Assembly: GCA_035638075.1 (NCBI GenBank)
Contig: DASRAU010000039.1
Coordinates: 1-64,000, forward strand
DNA length: 64,000 bases
Reading direction: 5' to 3'
Source of the DNA: DASRAU01 sp035638075
Lineage (GTDB): Bacteria; Acidobacteriota; Polarisedimenticolia; Gp22-AA2
In this document: positions 50,208-58,907 of the stretch, one piece after another
Numbering within the stretch: position 1 is the stretch's first letter
Layout: each line of letters begins with the position of its first letter
The notes under the pieces: generated by a model
The model's database searches: none
Told to the model about the DNA's origin: nothing
Seen by the model: the letters and a program-made list of their open reading frames with translations, nothing else
Translations under genes and position numbers: made by a program

Positions 50208-53120
50208 CTAGCCGGTCTTGTTCCGGCCGTTGGCCGGGCTCAGAGTTCCCAGAAGCCGAAGCAGGTCGTTCGAATCCGCGGGCTTGACGAGGTGCGCGTC
50301 GAAACCGGCGTCGTGGGATCGCCGCCGGTCCTCGTCCTTGCCCCACCCGGTCACCGCGACCAGGAGCACGTCGCGCCCCCAGTCCTGCTGCCGGATGCGG
50401 CGCGCCGCATCGTAGCCGTTCATCCGCGGCATGCCGATGTCGAGGAAGACGACCTCGGGCCGGAAGCGCTCGGCCGTCGCCAGCGCCTCGACCCCGTCGT
50501 GGGCCGTGATCGCCTCGTGACCGGTGACGCGTAAGAGGGTCGCCAGGGAGTCGGCCGAATCGACGTTGTCGTCCACGACGAGGGCGCGCCGCGCCGCGTG
50601 TTTCGTCGCCGCCGTCTTCGGGAGCAGGCGAACCCCGGGCCGGGCGTGCCGCTCGAACTCGGAGAGCGGCTTCAGGACCGGCAGCCGCACCACGAACTCG
50701 CTGCCCCGGCCGGGCCCGTCGCTCGTGGCGAGAACGCTCCCGCCGTGCAGCTCGACGAGACGCCGCACCAGCGTCAGCCCGATGCCGAGGCCGCCCTGGG
50801 CCCGCTCGATCGAGCGATCGACCTGGTTGAACATGTCGAAGATGTTCCCCAGCCGGTCGGACGGAATGCCGAGCCCGGTGTCGCGCACCCGCATGACCAC
50901 TTCGGCCCCGTGGCGCTCGGCCGACAGCCAGACCTGCCCGCCGGCCTCGGTGTACTTGCAGGCATTGTTCATCAGGTTGTTGAGGACCTGGGCCAGGCGC
51001 ACGGGATCCGCCTGCAGCCAGATGGGCTCCGGCGGCAGGGTGACGGTGATCTCGTGCCGGCGCTCCTCGGCGAGCGGCCGCGCCGTCTCGACCGCGTGGG
51101 CCACGACGGCCGAAAGCTCCACGGGCTCGCGCCGCAGCTGCAGCGTGCCGCGGGTGATGCGCGACACGTCGAGCAGATCGTCCACCAGACGGATGAGATG
51201 GTGCAGCTGGCGCTCGAGCACGCCGCGCAGGCGCTCCCCGCCGATCCCCGGCGTTCCTTCCGACAGCTTCATGACCATGAGCGAGTTGCGCATCGGCGCC
51301 AGGGGGTTGCGCAGCTCGTGCGCCAACATGGCGAGGAACTCGTCCTTGCGGCGGTCGGCATCGCGCAGCGCCTCTTCGTGGCGCCGGCGTTCGATGAGGT
51401 CGGCGGCCTGCCGCGCCAGGATGTCGAGATTGCGGAGATCCCGCTCCGGCGGGACATGGGGCCGGCTCCAGTGCGTCGAGATCATCCCCACCGTGTTGCC
51501 GGCGCGCGAGACGAGCGGGGTCGTCTGCACCGCCCTGATCCCGGTCTCGCGGTACACCAGGAGCTCCGGCGATCCGGCGAGGGAAGCGCAACGCTCGGTG
51601 TCGGGGACCAGAACCCGTCCCCCCGTCTTCAGTGCCCGCCCGCACGCCAGCGCGGAGTTGCAGCGCACCCGCTGCCAGCTCCGCTCCGCCAGCGCGCTGA
51701 ACCCGCGGCACGCGAGCAGCCGCAGCTCGGTGCCGCCGTCCCCTCCCGGCTCGACCGCCTGCATGCTGGCGAACTCCGAGCGCATGAGGGCGGCCGCGGC
51801 GTCGATCACCCTGCGGTACAGGGTCTCCTCCCCGATCTCGCTCAGGAGCTCGGCCCCGAGGGTCTGCAGGAGCCGCGCGTCGGATTCGGCCTGGCGCAGG
51901 TCGGCGTCCGCCTGGTCCCGCTCGATGGCGATGGCGATGAGCTGGCGCGCCACGAACCCGATCTGCGGATTCCCCGGTTCGGGATTGCCGGGCTCGCGCC
52001 GGTACATGGCGAAGGTGGCGAGCGGCTCCCCGGTGGCGCCCCGCACCACCGTCGAGAGGACCGACCGCAGCCCGCTCGCGAGCGCCAGCTCGCGCCAGCG
52101 GCCCGAAAAGCGGGCATCGCTCCTGATGTCCGCGACCAGGACGTCCTTTTTTTCCTGCAGGGCCAGGCAGCAGGGCCCGGCCGCAGGCGGCTGGATCGGC
52201 GCCGCGTGCATCGCGGCCATGTAGTCGAACGGCAGGCTCGGCCCCGCCCCCGCCCGCAGCGTGCCGGTGACGGAATCCACCAGGTGGATGGAGCACAGCA
52301 GCCCCGGCTCCTGCTCTTCGACCAGGCGCACCAGGTCGGCCAGCACCTCGGAAAGCGCCACGCGCCGGGCGATCTTCTCGAGGACGTGGCGCTGCCCTTC
52401 CATGAACGCCTCGGCCCGCTTGCGTTCGGTGATCTCCTGCACCGTGCCGCGCAGGCCGATCACCTTCCCCTGCGCGTCCTGGATCGCCTCGCCGCGCATC
52501 GCCACCGCGATCCGCTCGCCTTTCCGCAATGCCTCGAGGTCGAGGTGGAAGCCGTGGCCGGTGCGCATCGCATCCTTCATGGCGGCGTCGATGCGGAGCC
52601 ACGAGTCGTGCGGATAGAGGGTGTCGTCCTGGTCCGCGAGGCGCGGCAGAACAGCCCCGTCCGGCAACCCGAAGATGCGCCGCAGCTCGTCCGAGACGAA
52701 GGAACGCCCGGTGGCGGCACGCCACTCCCAAGACCCGAGGCGCGCCAGGCGCTGCGCCTCGCCGATGACCGCCCGCTCGCGAACCCGGGCCGCACGCAAT
52801 CCCTCCCCGAAAGCGATGATGACGGCGCTCGACAGGAAAAAGGCGCCGAACCCGATCGGGTCACGGGTGCCGTGAATCCCGGCGGCCGCGCGGGCCGCGG
52901 GGAAGAGCAGGTCGCACAGCAGCCACCCCACCCCCATGGCCAGGAGGCCGGCGCGATAGCCGCAGAGCCAGGCGCCGAAGGCCACCGCCGCGAACAGGGT
53001 CACGAGGGGAAACTGGTCGCCGATCCAGGGCGTCAGGAGCCAGCGCACCCCGACGGCGACGGCGGTGGCGGCCAGCGTCCCGAGGTAGAGCCATTCCTTC
53101 GACGGCGATCGATTCCACAT
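50208..53120 (-). CDS. Hybrid sensor histidine kinase (membrane-PAS-GAF-GAF-HisKA-HATPase-REC)
   Basis: A 970-residue membrane kinase read from ATG 53120 (MWNRSPSKEWLYLG). A GTG at 53183 with AGGGG upstream would add 21 residues. Hydrophobic segments at about 10-110 have the same DUF4118-like pattern as the kinase at 40365-42830 (TPWIGDQFPLVTLFAAVAFG). Then PAS about 120-235, a GAF domain about 250-400 and a second GAF about 410-560. The histidine lies in LAMLAHELRNPLAPMRN near residue 600. The ATPase has NNLMNNACKYTEAGG and VRDTGLGI. The receiver has Asp894 in VFLDIGMPRMNG. No output domain. Same strand as the preceding double kinase. Confidence 0.92.
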   Translation of the reverse strand: MWNRSPSKEWLYLGTLAATAVAVGVRWLLTPWIGDQFPLVTLFAAVAFGAWLCGYRAGLLAMGVGWLLCDLLFPAARAAAGIHGTRDPIGFGAFFLSSAVIIAFGEGLRAARVRERAVIGEAQRLARLGSWEWRAATGRSFVSDELRRIFGLPDGAVLPRLADQDDTLYPHDSWLRIDAAMKDAMRTGHGFHLDLEALRKGERIAVAMRGEAIQDAQGKVIGLRGTVQEITERKRAEAFMEGQRHVLEKIARRVALSEVLADLVRLVEEQEPGLLCSIHLVDSVTGTLRAGAGPSLPFDYMAAMHAAPIQPPAAGPCCLALQEKKDVLVADIRSDARFSGRWRELALASGLRSVLSTVVRGATGEPLATFAMYRREPGNPEPGNPQIGFVARQLIAIAIERDQADADLRQAESDARLLQTLGAELLSEIGEETLYRRVIDAAAALMRSEFASMQAVEPGGDGGTELRLLACRGFSALAERSWQRVRCNSALACGRALKTGGRVLVPDTERCASLAGSPELLVYRETGIRAVQTTPLVSRAGNTVGMISTHWSRPHVPPERDLRNLDILARQAADLIERRRHEEALRDADRRKDEFLAMLAHELRNPLAPMRNSLMVMKLSEGTPGIGGERLRGVLERQLHHLIRLVDDLLDVSRITRGTLQLRREPVELSAVVAHAVETARPLAEERRHEITVTLPPEPIWLQADPVRLAQVLNNLMNNACKYTEAGGQVWLSAERHGAEVVMRVRDTGLGIPSDRLGNIFDMFNQVDRSIERAQGGLGIGLTLVRRLVELHGGSVLATSDGPGRGSEFVVRLPVLKPLSEFERHARPGVRLLPKTAATKHAARRALVVDDNVDSADSLATLLRVTGHEAITAHDGVEALATAERFRPEVVFLDIGMPRMNGYDAARRIRQQDWGRDVLLVAVTGWGKDEDRRRSHDAGFDAHLVKPADSNDLLRLLGTLSPANGRNKTG

Positions 53121-53334
53121 GGTTGATCGATGCAACGCAAGTCCGCTGGCCGAAACCGGTTCGAAGTCCAAAAAGCTATACACCGGGGGAATCCCCTTGG
53201 GAATAAGTGAAACAACGGATGCAGCCGTACGGACCTGGCTCCATCGCCGTGCTTGACTCTGGCGGCGAAGGCCCGGAAAATCAGCCCGAACAAGGGAAAT
53301 TCGTCGTTCCCGGGACACTTTTCGCGACTCCGTG

Positions 53335-54381
53335 ATGCCACCGATCTTCCATGCGCGCCGGCGAGGCCTTCTGTCCTCGCGCTGGATCGCCCTTCCGGCC
53401 CTGCTGCTCTCCATCGGGTCGGCGGAGGCCGGGCGGCGCTCCCTCGTGGCCCGGGACCTGGGAACGTTCGAAGGAGACGACACCCAGGGCACGGGGATCA
53501 ACGACCGGGGACAGATCGTCGGTGTCGGCGGCTCGGGTGCGACCCAGAGCGCCTTCCTCATGGAGGCCGGGGGCACGGTGAGCCTGGGCCCCTTCGCCGC
53601 CATCGACATCAACAACGCCGGCCAGATCCTGCTCCAGACGGTGGTCGGCAACCCGGACGATCCGTCCTCGTGCTTCCTGCGCCAGCCCGACGGCACCCTC
53701 GTCGAGCTGAACACTCCGGCCGGGTCGCAGTGCTACGGCACCGACTTGAACGACCGTGGCCAGGTGGTCGGAGCGGTGCAGCGCCTGGTCGGAACCCAGC
53801 GGGTGACCAGCGGCTTTCTCTGGGAGGCGGGGACCTACAGCGATCTCGGCACGCTCGGCGGCGATTTCGTCCAGGCGAACGCCGTCAACGAGCTGGGTCA
53901 GATCACCGGCACCGCGACGTTGTCCTCTTCGGGGTATCAGCACGCGTTCTTCTGGGACCGTGGCGTGATGACCGATCTCGGCTCACCGGGGGGTCTCTGG
54001 AGCCAGGGGCGTGCCATCAATGATCGCGGGCAGGTCGCCTTCTCCAGCGGCGCGCACGTGTACTTCTGGCAGGCCGGAGCTCTGACCGATCTCGGCACCC
54101 TGGGAGGTCCCGACGTGCCGGAGCAGGTGAGCGTGCCGCTCGGCCTGAACGATCGCGGCCAGCTGCTCGTCGCCGTCTATGACATCCCGGCGGCGCTGTA
54201 CCGCTGGGGCATCTGGGCGTCCGGTCGCTTCACGCCGCTGCCCAGCCTCGGAAGCGGCCTTCCGACCGCCAACCGCATCAACGAGCAGGGACAGGCGATC
54301 GGGACCGATCGCACCACCACGTCGTCGATCCGCCACATGGTCGTCTGGAGCGCGGAAGCGGTCCGCGGCCGCCGCCGCTAA
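53335..54381 (+). CDS. Secreted HAF-repeat protein
   Basis: A 348-residue exported protein; GTG 53332 directly precedes ATG 53335. The signal peptide is WIALPALLLSIGSAEA. The rest is a string of about six HAF repeats: RDLGTFEGDDTQGTGINDRGQIVG, then GFLWEAGTYSDLGTLGGDFV with NAVNELGQITGTATL, AFFWDRGVMTDLGSPGGLW, and WQAGALTDLGTLGGPDVPEQ. HAF repeats form beta-propeller-like secreted proteins of unknown role. It is a smaller relative of the protein at 6472-9474 and lacks the TSP3 part. No anchor or sorting signal seen. Confidence 0.88.
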   Translation: MPPIFHARRRGLLSSRWIALPALLLSIGSAEAGRRSLVARDLGTFEGDDTQGTGINDRGQIVGVGGSGATQSAFLMEAGGTVSLGPFAAIDINNAGQILLQTVVGNPDDPSSCFLRQPDGTLVELNTPAGSQCYGTDLNDRGQVVGAVQRLVGTQRVTSGFLWEAGTYSDLGTLGGDFVQANAVNELGQITGTATLSSSGYQHAFFWDRGVMTDLGSPGGLWSQGRAINDRGQVAFSSGAHVYFWQAGALTDLGTLGGPDVPEQVSVPLGLNDRGQLLVAVYDIPAALYRWGIWASGRFTPLPSLGSGLPTANRINEQGQAIGTDRTTTSSIRHMVVWSAEAVRGRRR

Positions 54382-54406
54382 CCGGGCGCGGGCGCCGCGC
54401 GCTGTC

Positions 54407-55513
54407 TCACTTCGCTTCGAGCATCTGCCCCAGGACGGGGTAGCCCCCTTCGATGTTCTCGAAGCGCGCCGGCAGCGGATCGCTCTTGAAGAGGACCGGC
54501 CCGTCCATCAGGTTGTAATGCAGGTGCGGCCCCTCCGAGTGCCCGGAGTTCCCGAGCAGTCCGAGCACCGCGCCCGCCTCCACCTGGTCCCCGGCCTTCA
54601 CGCGCACCGATCCCTTCTGCATGTGGGCGAGCAGGCTGAACTCCTCCTCGTCGTGCTCGATGACGACGACGTTGCCGGCGAGCGGCCAGGGCTGGTCGGG
54701 CAGCTTTTCGAGCGCCGCCATGTCGATGATCCCCGGGGCGGCGTTGTCCGGCACGTCGTTGCGGGCGTAGACGATCCTGCCGCGTGCCGGGGCGAGCACC
54801 TCGCGCCCCCACCCGGCGAAATCGGAGTTCTTCTCCCCCGCTGTCGCGAGCGCGTTGTAGTTCGGACCAAGCGCCAGGATGTCGCTCGCGAACATCTGGC
54901 TCCACTCGTGATGTCCCCCTTCGAGGACCGTCCCGTTCGCCACGATGAAGTTCCCTTTCAGCGGGAAGGTGAGCTTGACCCGCTGCGTCACGACCGCCAC
55001 CGGGATCTCGAGCGTCTGGCGGATCGGTTTCTTCCCCGCCCCGCCGAGGTCGAGGTTGTACGTCACTCGATCGATCGCCAGCGCCGCCGGCTCGCAGACG
55101 TGGTGGCGCAGGTCGAACGACTCCTCGAGACCGGAGTACTTCGTGAGGCTGGACCCCTGCAGCGCCTTCAGCGCCTCGGAGGAAAGGGTCACGGTCTTGC
55201 GCTCCGCCGATCCGGCATAGAAGCGCAGCGTCGCCGTCGTCGGCTCGAGCTTGCGATTCGCGAGGTCCCGGACGACCAGGTGGAAGTAGAAGCACTCCTG
55301 CTTCTCCTTCACGTCGACGCGATCGGGCTCCTTCCAGACATGCCGCGGGATGGTGAAGAGGCTGATTCCCTCGGCCGGATTGCCGCCCGCGGCCCGCGCC
55401 GTGCCCGAATGCCCCCACGGATCGGGGAGCCCCACGGCCGTCGGCCCGACCGCCGCAGATCCGAGGACCGCCAGCGTGACAGCTGCCTGCACGACGACCG
55501 GCCAGGCCCTCAT
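54407..55513 (-). CDS. Exported M23 family peptidase
   Basis: A 368-residue protein from ATG 55513, which overlaps the VOC gene stop as ATGA. The signal peptide is followed by a beta-rich N-terminal domain (residues 45-195). The M23 part spans about 195-345: NGTVLEGGHHEWSQMFASDI, EVLAPARGRIVYARNDVPDN, GNVVVIEHDEEEFSLLAHMQ, VKAGDQVEAGAVLGLLGNSG and GPHLHYNLMDG. The usual first zinc motif HxxxD is not obvious in the expected place (HHEWSQMFASDI offers His and Asp), so activity is uncertain. Likely trims peptidoglycan cross-links or regulates an amidase. It ends the three-gene operon. Confidence 0.85.
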   Translation of the reverse strand: MRAWPVVVQAAVTLAVLGSAAVGPTAVGLPDPWGHSGTARAAGGNPAEGISLFTIPRHVWKEPDRVDVKEKQECFYFHLVVRDLANRKLEPTTATLRFYAGSAERKTVTLSSEALKALQGSSLTKYSGLEESFDLRHHVCEPAALAIDRVTYNLDLGGAGKKPIRQTLEIPVAVVTQRVKLTFPLKGNFIVANGTVLEGGHHEWSQMFASDILALGPNYNALATAGEKNSDFAGWGREVLAPARGRIVYARNDVPDNAAPGIIDMAALEKLPDQPWPLAGNVVVIEHDEEEFSLLAHMQKGSVRVKAGDQVEAGAVLGLLGNSGHSEGPHLHYNLMDGPVLFKSDPLPARFENIEGGYPVLGQMLEAK

Positions 55514-55878
55514 TTCGAGAGCTGTACGAAGGCCAGCTTGTTGCCGTCGGCGTCGCGGACGTACATCTCGCGGTTCCCCCAGGTCTGGTCGGTCGGCTTC
55601 AGGTCGATGGCCACTTTCTTTTCCACGAGCTCCACGTAGAGCGCATCGACGTCGTCCACGACGATGAAAGCGGTCGTCCAGGTCCCGCTGTCGCCGGGAA
55701 AAGACGACAGGTGCAGCCAGGCCCCCCCGCGCACCACCCCCATGTAGCACGGATCGACCTCGTCCCCCGGGCTGTACGCGAATTCCTTCCTGAACCCGAT
55801 GCGGCCGCAGTAGAACTCCTCCGCGGCGGCGGCGCTGGACACGTGGAACACCGGGATGGCCATCGTGAAGCGGGTCAT
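55510..55878 (-). CDS. VOC (glyoxalase/bleomycin resistance-like) protein
   Basis: A 122-residue single-domain VOC protein from ATG 55878, with GGAGGAAT just upstream. Pattern: AIPVFHVSSAAAAEEFYCGR then IGFRKEFAYSPGD, WLHLSSFPGD, AFIVVDDVDALYVELVEKKV and the C-terminal DADGNKLAFVQLSK. Such proteins bind metals and catalyse isomerisation, dioxygenation or sequestration; the ligand is not known. It overlaps genes on both sides with ATGA junctions, so it is translated with the outer-membrane protein and the M23 peptidase. Confidence 0.9.
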   Translation of the reverse strand: MTRFTMAIPVFHVSSAAAAEEFYCGRIGFRKEFAYSPGDEVDPCYMGVVRGGAWLHLSSFPGDSGTWTTAFIVVDDVDALYVELVEKKVAIDLKPTDQTWGNREMYVRDADGNKLAFVQLSK

Positions 55879-56570
55879 CGCGATTCCTCCTGAGCCGGCG
55901 CTCCCGGGATCGGCACGCCCGCGGGCAGCTTCGGCGGCCAGACGCGGTGGCCGAAGCCGATGCCGACGTGGAAGAGGTCCTGCGAGCGAGTGCCGATGCC
56001 GAAGTCGTGCTCGACGCCGGCGGTGAGCTGCACGTGCATGCCGAACCAGAGGATCCCCTCGACGCCGGGACCGACGAACCCGCCGAAGCCCTCGTGCGGC
56101 GACTCGGTGCGGTATTCGAAGCCATGGTTGATCAGGAGGCCGAGCCCGCCCCACTTCCTGAACCACGGGATGGCGGTGAGCTGGATGCCGATGCCGTAGA
56201 CATCGAGATCGCCTCCCTGCTGGAACGACAACCAGGTCTCCGCCTTGCCGATGATGTGCTTGACCTGTCCCTGCGGGCCGAACGAGAAGCGGAGTCCCTT
56301 GACGTTCGTCCCGTCGGTCTCCTCCGCGAACGTGGGCGTGAGGGAGAAGAACCCGCCGAACTGGTAGTCGTGCCACCAGTCGGCCGGCTTCTGACCGGCC
56401 TCGGGCTCGGGCACCGGGTCGACTGCCGGGGTCGGACTCGCCGGGATTTCGCCCGCTCCGACGAGCCCGAACGGGGCTGCCGCAAGCAGAAGCGCAACCG
56501 CTGAAAGGGACGATTTCCGAGGTGACAGGCTGCGCCTGACGTGGCGCTCCTGATTTCCTGACATCCGCAT
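55875..56570 (-). CDS. Exported outer-membrane-like protein of unknown function
   Basis: A 231-residue protein with GGAGG five bases before ATG 56570 and a signal peptide ending near residue 40 (AVALLLAAAPFGLVGAGE). After a proline-rich stretch, the rest alternates polar and aromatic residues in short strands (WLSFQQGGDLDVYGIGIQLT, GLGLLINHGFEYRTE, VEGILWFGMHVQLTAGVEHD, HVGIGFGHRVW). That pattern suits an eight-stranded beta-barrel or lipocalin-like sheet. No family recognised. First gene of the operon with VOC and M23 genes. Confidence 0.78.
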   Translation of the reverse strand: MRMSGNQERHVRRSLSPRKSSLSAVALLLAAAPFGLVGAGEIPASPTPAVDPVPEPEAGQKPADWWHDYQFGGFFSLTPTFAEETDGTNVKGLRFSFGPQGQVKHIIGKAETWLSFQQGGDLDVYGIGIQLTAIPWFRKWGGLGLLINHGFEYRTESPHEGFGGFVGPGVEGILWFGMHVQLTAGVEHDFGIGTRSQDLFHVGIGFGHRVWPPKLPAGVPIPGAPAQEESR

Positions 56571-56663
56571 CCAACCTCCCCTGACGGGCGAACGCCCTCG
56601 CTGGCACTACCGTTGCGACACGTTCTGATCGCGATGCACCGTTTTCAACGAAAGGAGTGTGCC

Positions 56664-57413
56664 ATGCGAAAGCTGATGTTCGTACCCGCTCTCCTGGTGG
56701 CCGGGCTGCTGGCCGCGCCGCTGGTCACGGCCAACGACAAAGACAAGACGTATGAGGAGAAGGACAAGAAAGAGGTGAAGGTGTCGGCCGAGGACAAGCA
56801 GAAGGCCGAGGCGCGTCTCACGGAGGCCGAAGAGGTCCTGAAGGCTTCGGTGACGGCTCCCGATCAGGGGATTCCGAAGAACCTGCTCGAGAGGGCCGAG
56901 TGCGTCGGCGTGTTCCCCGGCGTGAAGAAGGGCGCTCTCATCGTCGGCGGCGCCGGCGGCAAGGGCGTCTTCACCTGCAAGAACGGCAACGGGATGACCG
57001 GGCCGGCCTTCTTCAAGATCGGCGGCCCCAGCATCGGCTGGCAGGCCGGCGTCGAGTCGGCCGACCTCGTCCTGCTGATCATGAACAAGGAAGGGATCGA
57101 CAAGCTCCTGACCGACAAGTTCAAGATCGGCGCGGATGCGACGGCCGCTGCGGGCCCGGTGGGCCGCAACACCCAGGCTTCCACCGACGCGCTGCTGCAC
57201 TCGCAGATCCTGTCCTGGTCGCGCACGCGCGGCCTGTTCGCGGGCATCTCCCTCGAGGGGATGGTCATGACGCAGGACAAGGAGGACAACGCGTCCATCT
57301 ACGGCAAGGCGGTCGAGGCGCGTGAGATCCTGACCACCGACACGCTGCAGGTCCCTCAAGTCGCCAAGTCGTTCGTGAAGACCACGGAGCAGTACGTCCG
57401 GCCGGTGTCGTGA
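56664..57413 (+). CDS. SYLF (YSC84-like) lipid-binding domain protein, copy 1
   Basis: A 249-residue exported protein read from ATG 56664, with AAGGAG upstream and a signal peptide (MFVPALLVAGLLAAPLVTA). After a charged stretch comes the SYLF domain from about 60: LLERAECVGVFPGVKKGALI, GGAGGKGVFTCKNGNGMTGP, FFKIGGPSIGWQAGVESADL, GRNTQASTDALLHSQI and SRTRGLFAGISLEGMVM. The family binds phosphoinositides in eukaryotes; the bacterial role is not established. A strong hairpin at 57450-57475 follows. It is paralogous to the 249-residue protein at 59998-60747. Confidence 0.92.
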   Translation: MRKLMFVPALLVAGLLAAPLVTANDKDKTYEEKDKKEVKVSAEDKQKAEARLTEAEEVLKASVTAPDQGIPKNLLERAECVGVFPGVKKGALIVGGAGGKGVFTCKNGNGMTGPAFFKIGGPSIGWQAGVESADLVLLIMNKEGIDKLLTDKFKIGADATAAAGPVGRNTQASTDALLHSQILSWSRTRGLFAGISLEGMVMTQDKEDNASIYGKAVEAREILTTDTLQVPQVAKSFVKTTEQYVRPVS

Positions 57414-57449
57414 AGCTCTGAAGCTCACGACGACCGGCTGGATTCAGGA

Positions 57450-57475
57450 GCGGCCCGCCCTTCGGGGCGGGCCGC
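57450..57475. terminator. 11-bp hairpin with TTCG loop after SYLF copy 1
   Basis: GCGGCCCGCCC, loop TTCG, GGGCGGGCCGC: a perfect 11-bp stem with a stable tetraloop, 37 bases after the SYLF stop. GACCTTTCT follows on the plus strand. The T-run is weak but stem stability is high. It probably ends the SYLF transcript and may shield the remnant VOC gene beyond. Confidence 0.65.
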
Positions 57476-57518
57476 GACCTTTCTGGCGGCCTCCGGGTGA
57501 GGTGCCGACGATGTCCGC

Positions 57519-57716
57519 TCAGCGGCCGAAGAACTGGATGAGATTGCCGGCGTTGTCGCGGATGGCGAAGTTGGCGCGCTGATTCCCCTTCGCCGGAAAT
57601 GGTCCGAAGGCGAGCGGGACACCCCGCTCGCGCAGCTTCGCGAGCGCCGCGTCGAAATCGGACACGATCACACCCGACCTCCGGATTCTCACTCGGCACG
57701 TCGGCCGAGGGACCAC
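57519..57716 (-). pseudogene. Truncated VOC family remnant
   Basis: The minus-strand frame gives a 65-residue product that is clearly the second half of a VOC domain: VIVSDFDAALAKLRERGVPL then AFGPFPAKG, and the C-terminal RDNAGNLIQFFGR. The whole first beta-alpha-beta-beta-beta half is absent, and the residues preceding the match (MVPRPTCRVRIRRSG) look unrelated. The full VOC protein at 55510-55878 is 122 residues. I read it as decay of a larger gene rather than a functional half-domain protein. A short half-domain that dimerises cannot be excluded. Confidence 0.55.
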
Positions 57717-57737
57717 CGCGCGGGAGCTTACCGGACC

Positions 57738-58001
57738 TCAGCTGTCGTCGCGCTGGAACTCACGCAGGAACGCGAGCGGGTCCACCGGTGTCAGCGAATC
57801 GAGGTCGATCTCGGCGTTCAGATCGGGCCAGCGCAGATGGTCCGGGTCGGACAGCTCCACGTTGAGCACCTGGCCCACCGGGGCATTCTGGAGCCAGGGG
57901 AAATGCCCGTAGTCCAGGAAGAACTCCTGGTCGCCCGCCCGCACCTTCAGTCCATCCGGTGAGATCTGGAGAACTTCGGCCGAGACGGCTCGCGAAGCCA
58001 G
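57738..58001 (-). CDS. DUF2442 protein with probable CTG start
   Basis: An 87-residue protein. The conserved block is EFFLDYGHFPWLQNAPVGQV then DPDHLRWPDLNAEIDLDSL, typical of DUF2442. The first conventional start is GTG 57944, but that cuts away the upstream strand EVLQISPDGLKV, which members have. In frame with it, CTG 58001-57999 has GGAGGA five bases upstream, exactly spaced, and no ATG, GTG or TTG lies between. It follows the alpha/beta hydrolase stop by 18 bases. The CTG start is inference from the ribosome site and homology. DUF2442 proteins are often antitoxin-like neighbours, but no toxin is seen here. Confidence 0.7.
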   Translation of the reverse strand: MASRAVSAEVLQISPDGLKVRAGDQEFFLDYGHFPWLQNAPVGQVLNVELSDPDHLRWPDLNAEIDLDSLTPVDPLAFLREFQRDDS

Positions 58002-58019
58002 GCAGGTCCTCCTTCCCTC

Positions 58020-58844
58020 TTACCTCTGCAGGCTCGTGCAGAAGGCGCGCAGGCGCTTGTTGAACTCCGGCGCGTCGGTCCAGAACAGGGCGTGCGGGGC
58101 GCCCGGCACCAGGTCGACCACGGCTTTGGCGATCAGCGCCTTGTGGTCGTCCACGATCGACGGCTTGATCACCGTGTCGGCCGTGCCATGGGTCAGCAGC
58201 ACCGGCACCCGCAGCCGCTTCAGGAGACCGTCGTTGTCGATGGCGCGCGCGAACAACCCCTGCCTCACGTAGGACGGGACCGACGCGCTGGCATCGAGCA
58301 GGCGGCCCGCCTCGTCCGCCGACAGGCCCCGCGGGATACAGAGCCGGATGAGCGACTCGAGCGCCACGCGGTTCTCGGCGGCGTTCTCCGAGAAGAAACC
58401 CGGGACGAGCGCGAGGAACTCCGGGCTGATGACCGCCATGGCGGCATCGCTGCCGATCTTGCTGATGCCCCCGACGAACTGCAGGCCGCCGAGGTCGTCA
58501 TCGCCGTAGTGGCGGACGTAGTCGAGGGCGACGAGCGGTCCGTAGGACCAGCCCGACAGCACCGGCCGCTTCAACCCCAGCGCCTGGATGACGGCGCGGA
58601 TGTCGTCCGCCCACGCCTTCGTGTCGCCGTACGCATCGCGCGGCTTCTCCGAAGCGCCGTGACCGCGCAGGTCGAGAGCGACCAGGCGGTGATCCTTCGC
58701 CAGGTCGGATTCGAGCTGCCGCGCCCATGCCCCGCCTGACTGGGAGAATCCGTGAATGAAAACGATGGGCTGCGCGGCCGGCTCGCCGGTCTCCACGACA
58801 TGGAGCTTCACGCCGCCGCCGCCCGTGACCTGGTGCTTCTTCAT
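58020..58844 (-). CDS. Alpha/beta hydrolase
   Basis: A 274-residue soluble hydrolase from ATG 58844, with GGAGG upstream. Fold markers: PIVFIHGFSQSGGAWARQLE (oxyanion HG loop) near 28-47, LVALDLRGHGASEKP near 55-69, the nucleophile elbow GWSYG near 99, HGTADTVIKPSI near 218-229 (acid Asp) and GAPHALFWTDAPEFN near 246-260 (catalytic His). It belongs to the large esterase/epoxide-hydrolase/haloperoxidase-like group; substrate unknown. The next gene, DUF2442, begins 18 bases downstream. Confidence 0.93.
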   Translation of the reverse strand: MKKHQVTGGGGVKLHVVETGEPAAQPIVFIHGFSQSGGAWARQLESDLAKDHRLVALDLRGHGASEKPRDAYGDTKAWADDIRAVIQALGLKRPVLSGWSYGPLVALDYVRHYGDDDLGGLQFVGGISKIGSDAAMAVISPEFLALVPGFFSENAAENRVALESLIRLCIPRGLSADEAGRLLDASASVPSYVRQGLFARAIDNDGLLKRLRVPVLLTHGTADTVIKPSIVDDHKALIAKAVVDLVPGAPHALFWTDAPEFNKRLRAFCTSLQR

Positions 58845-58907
58845 GGCGCACCTCCAGGACCGAATCCGCGGGATGGGAGGGGGATCCGCCGCCATTCTAG
58901 GCGGAGA

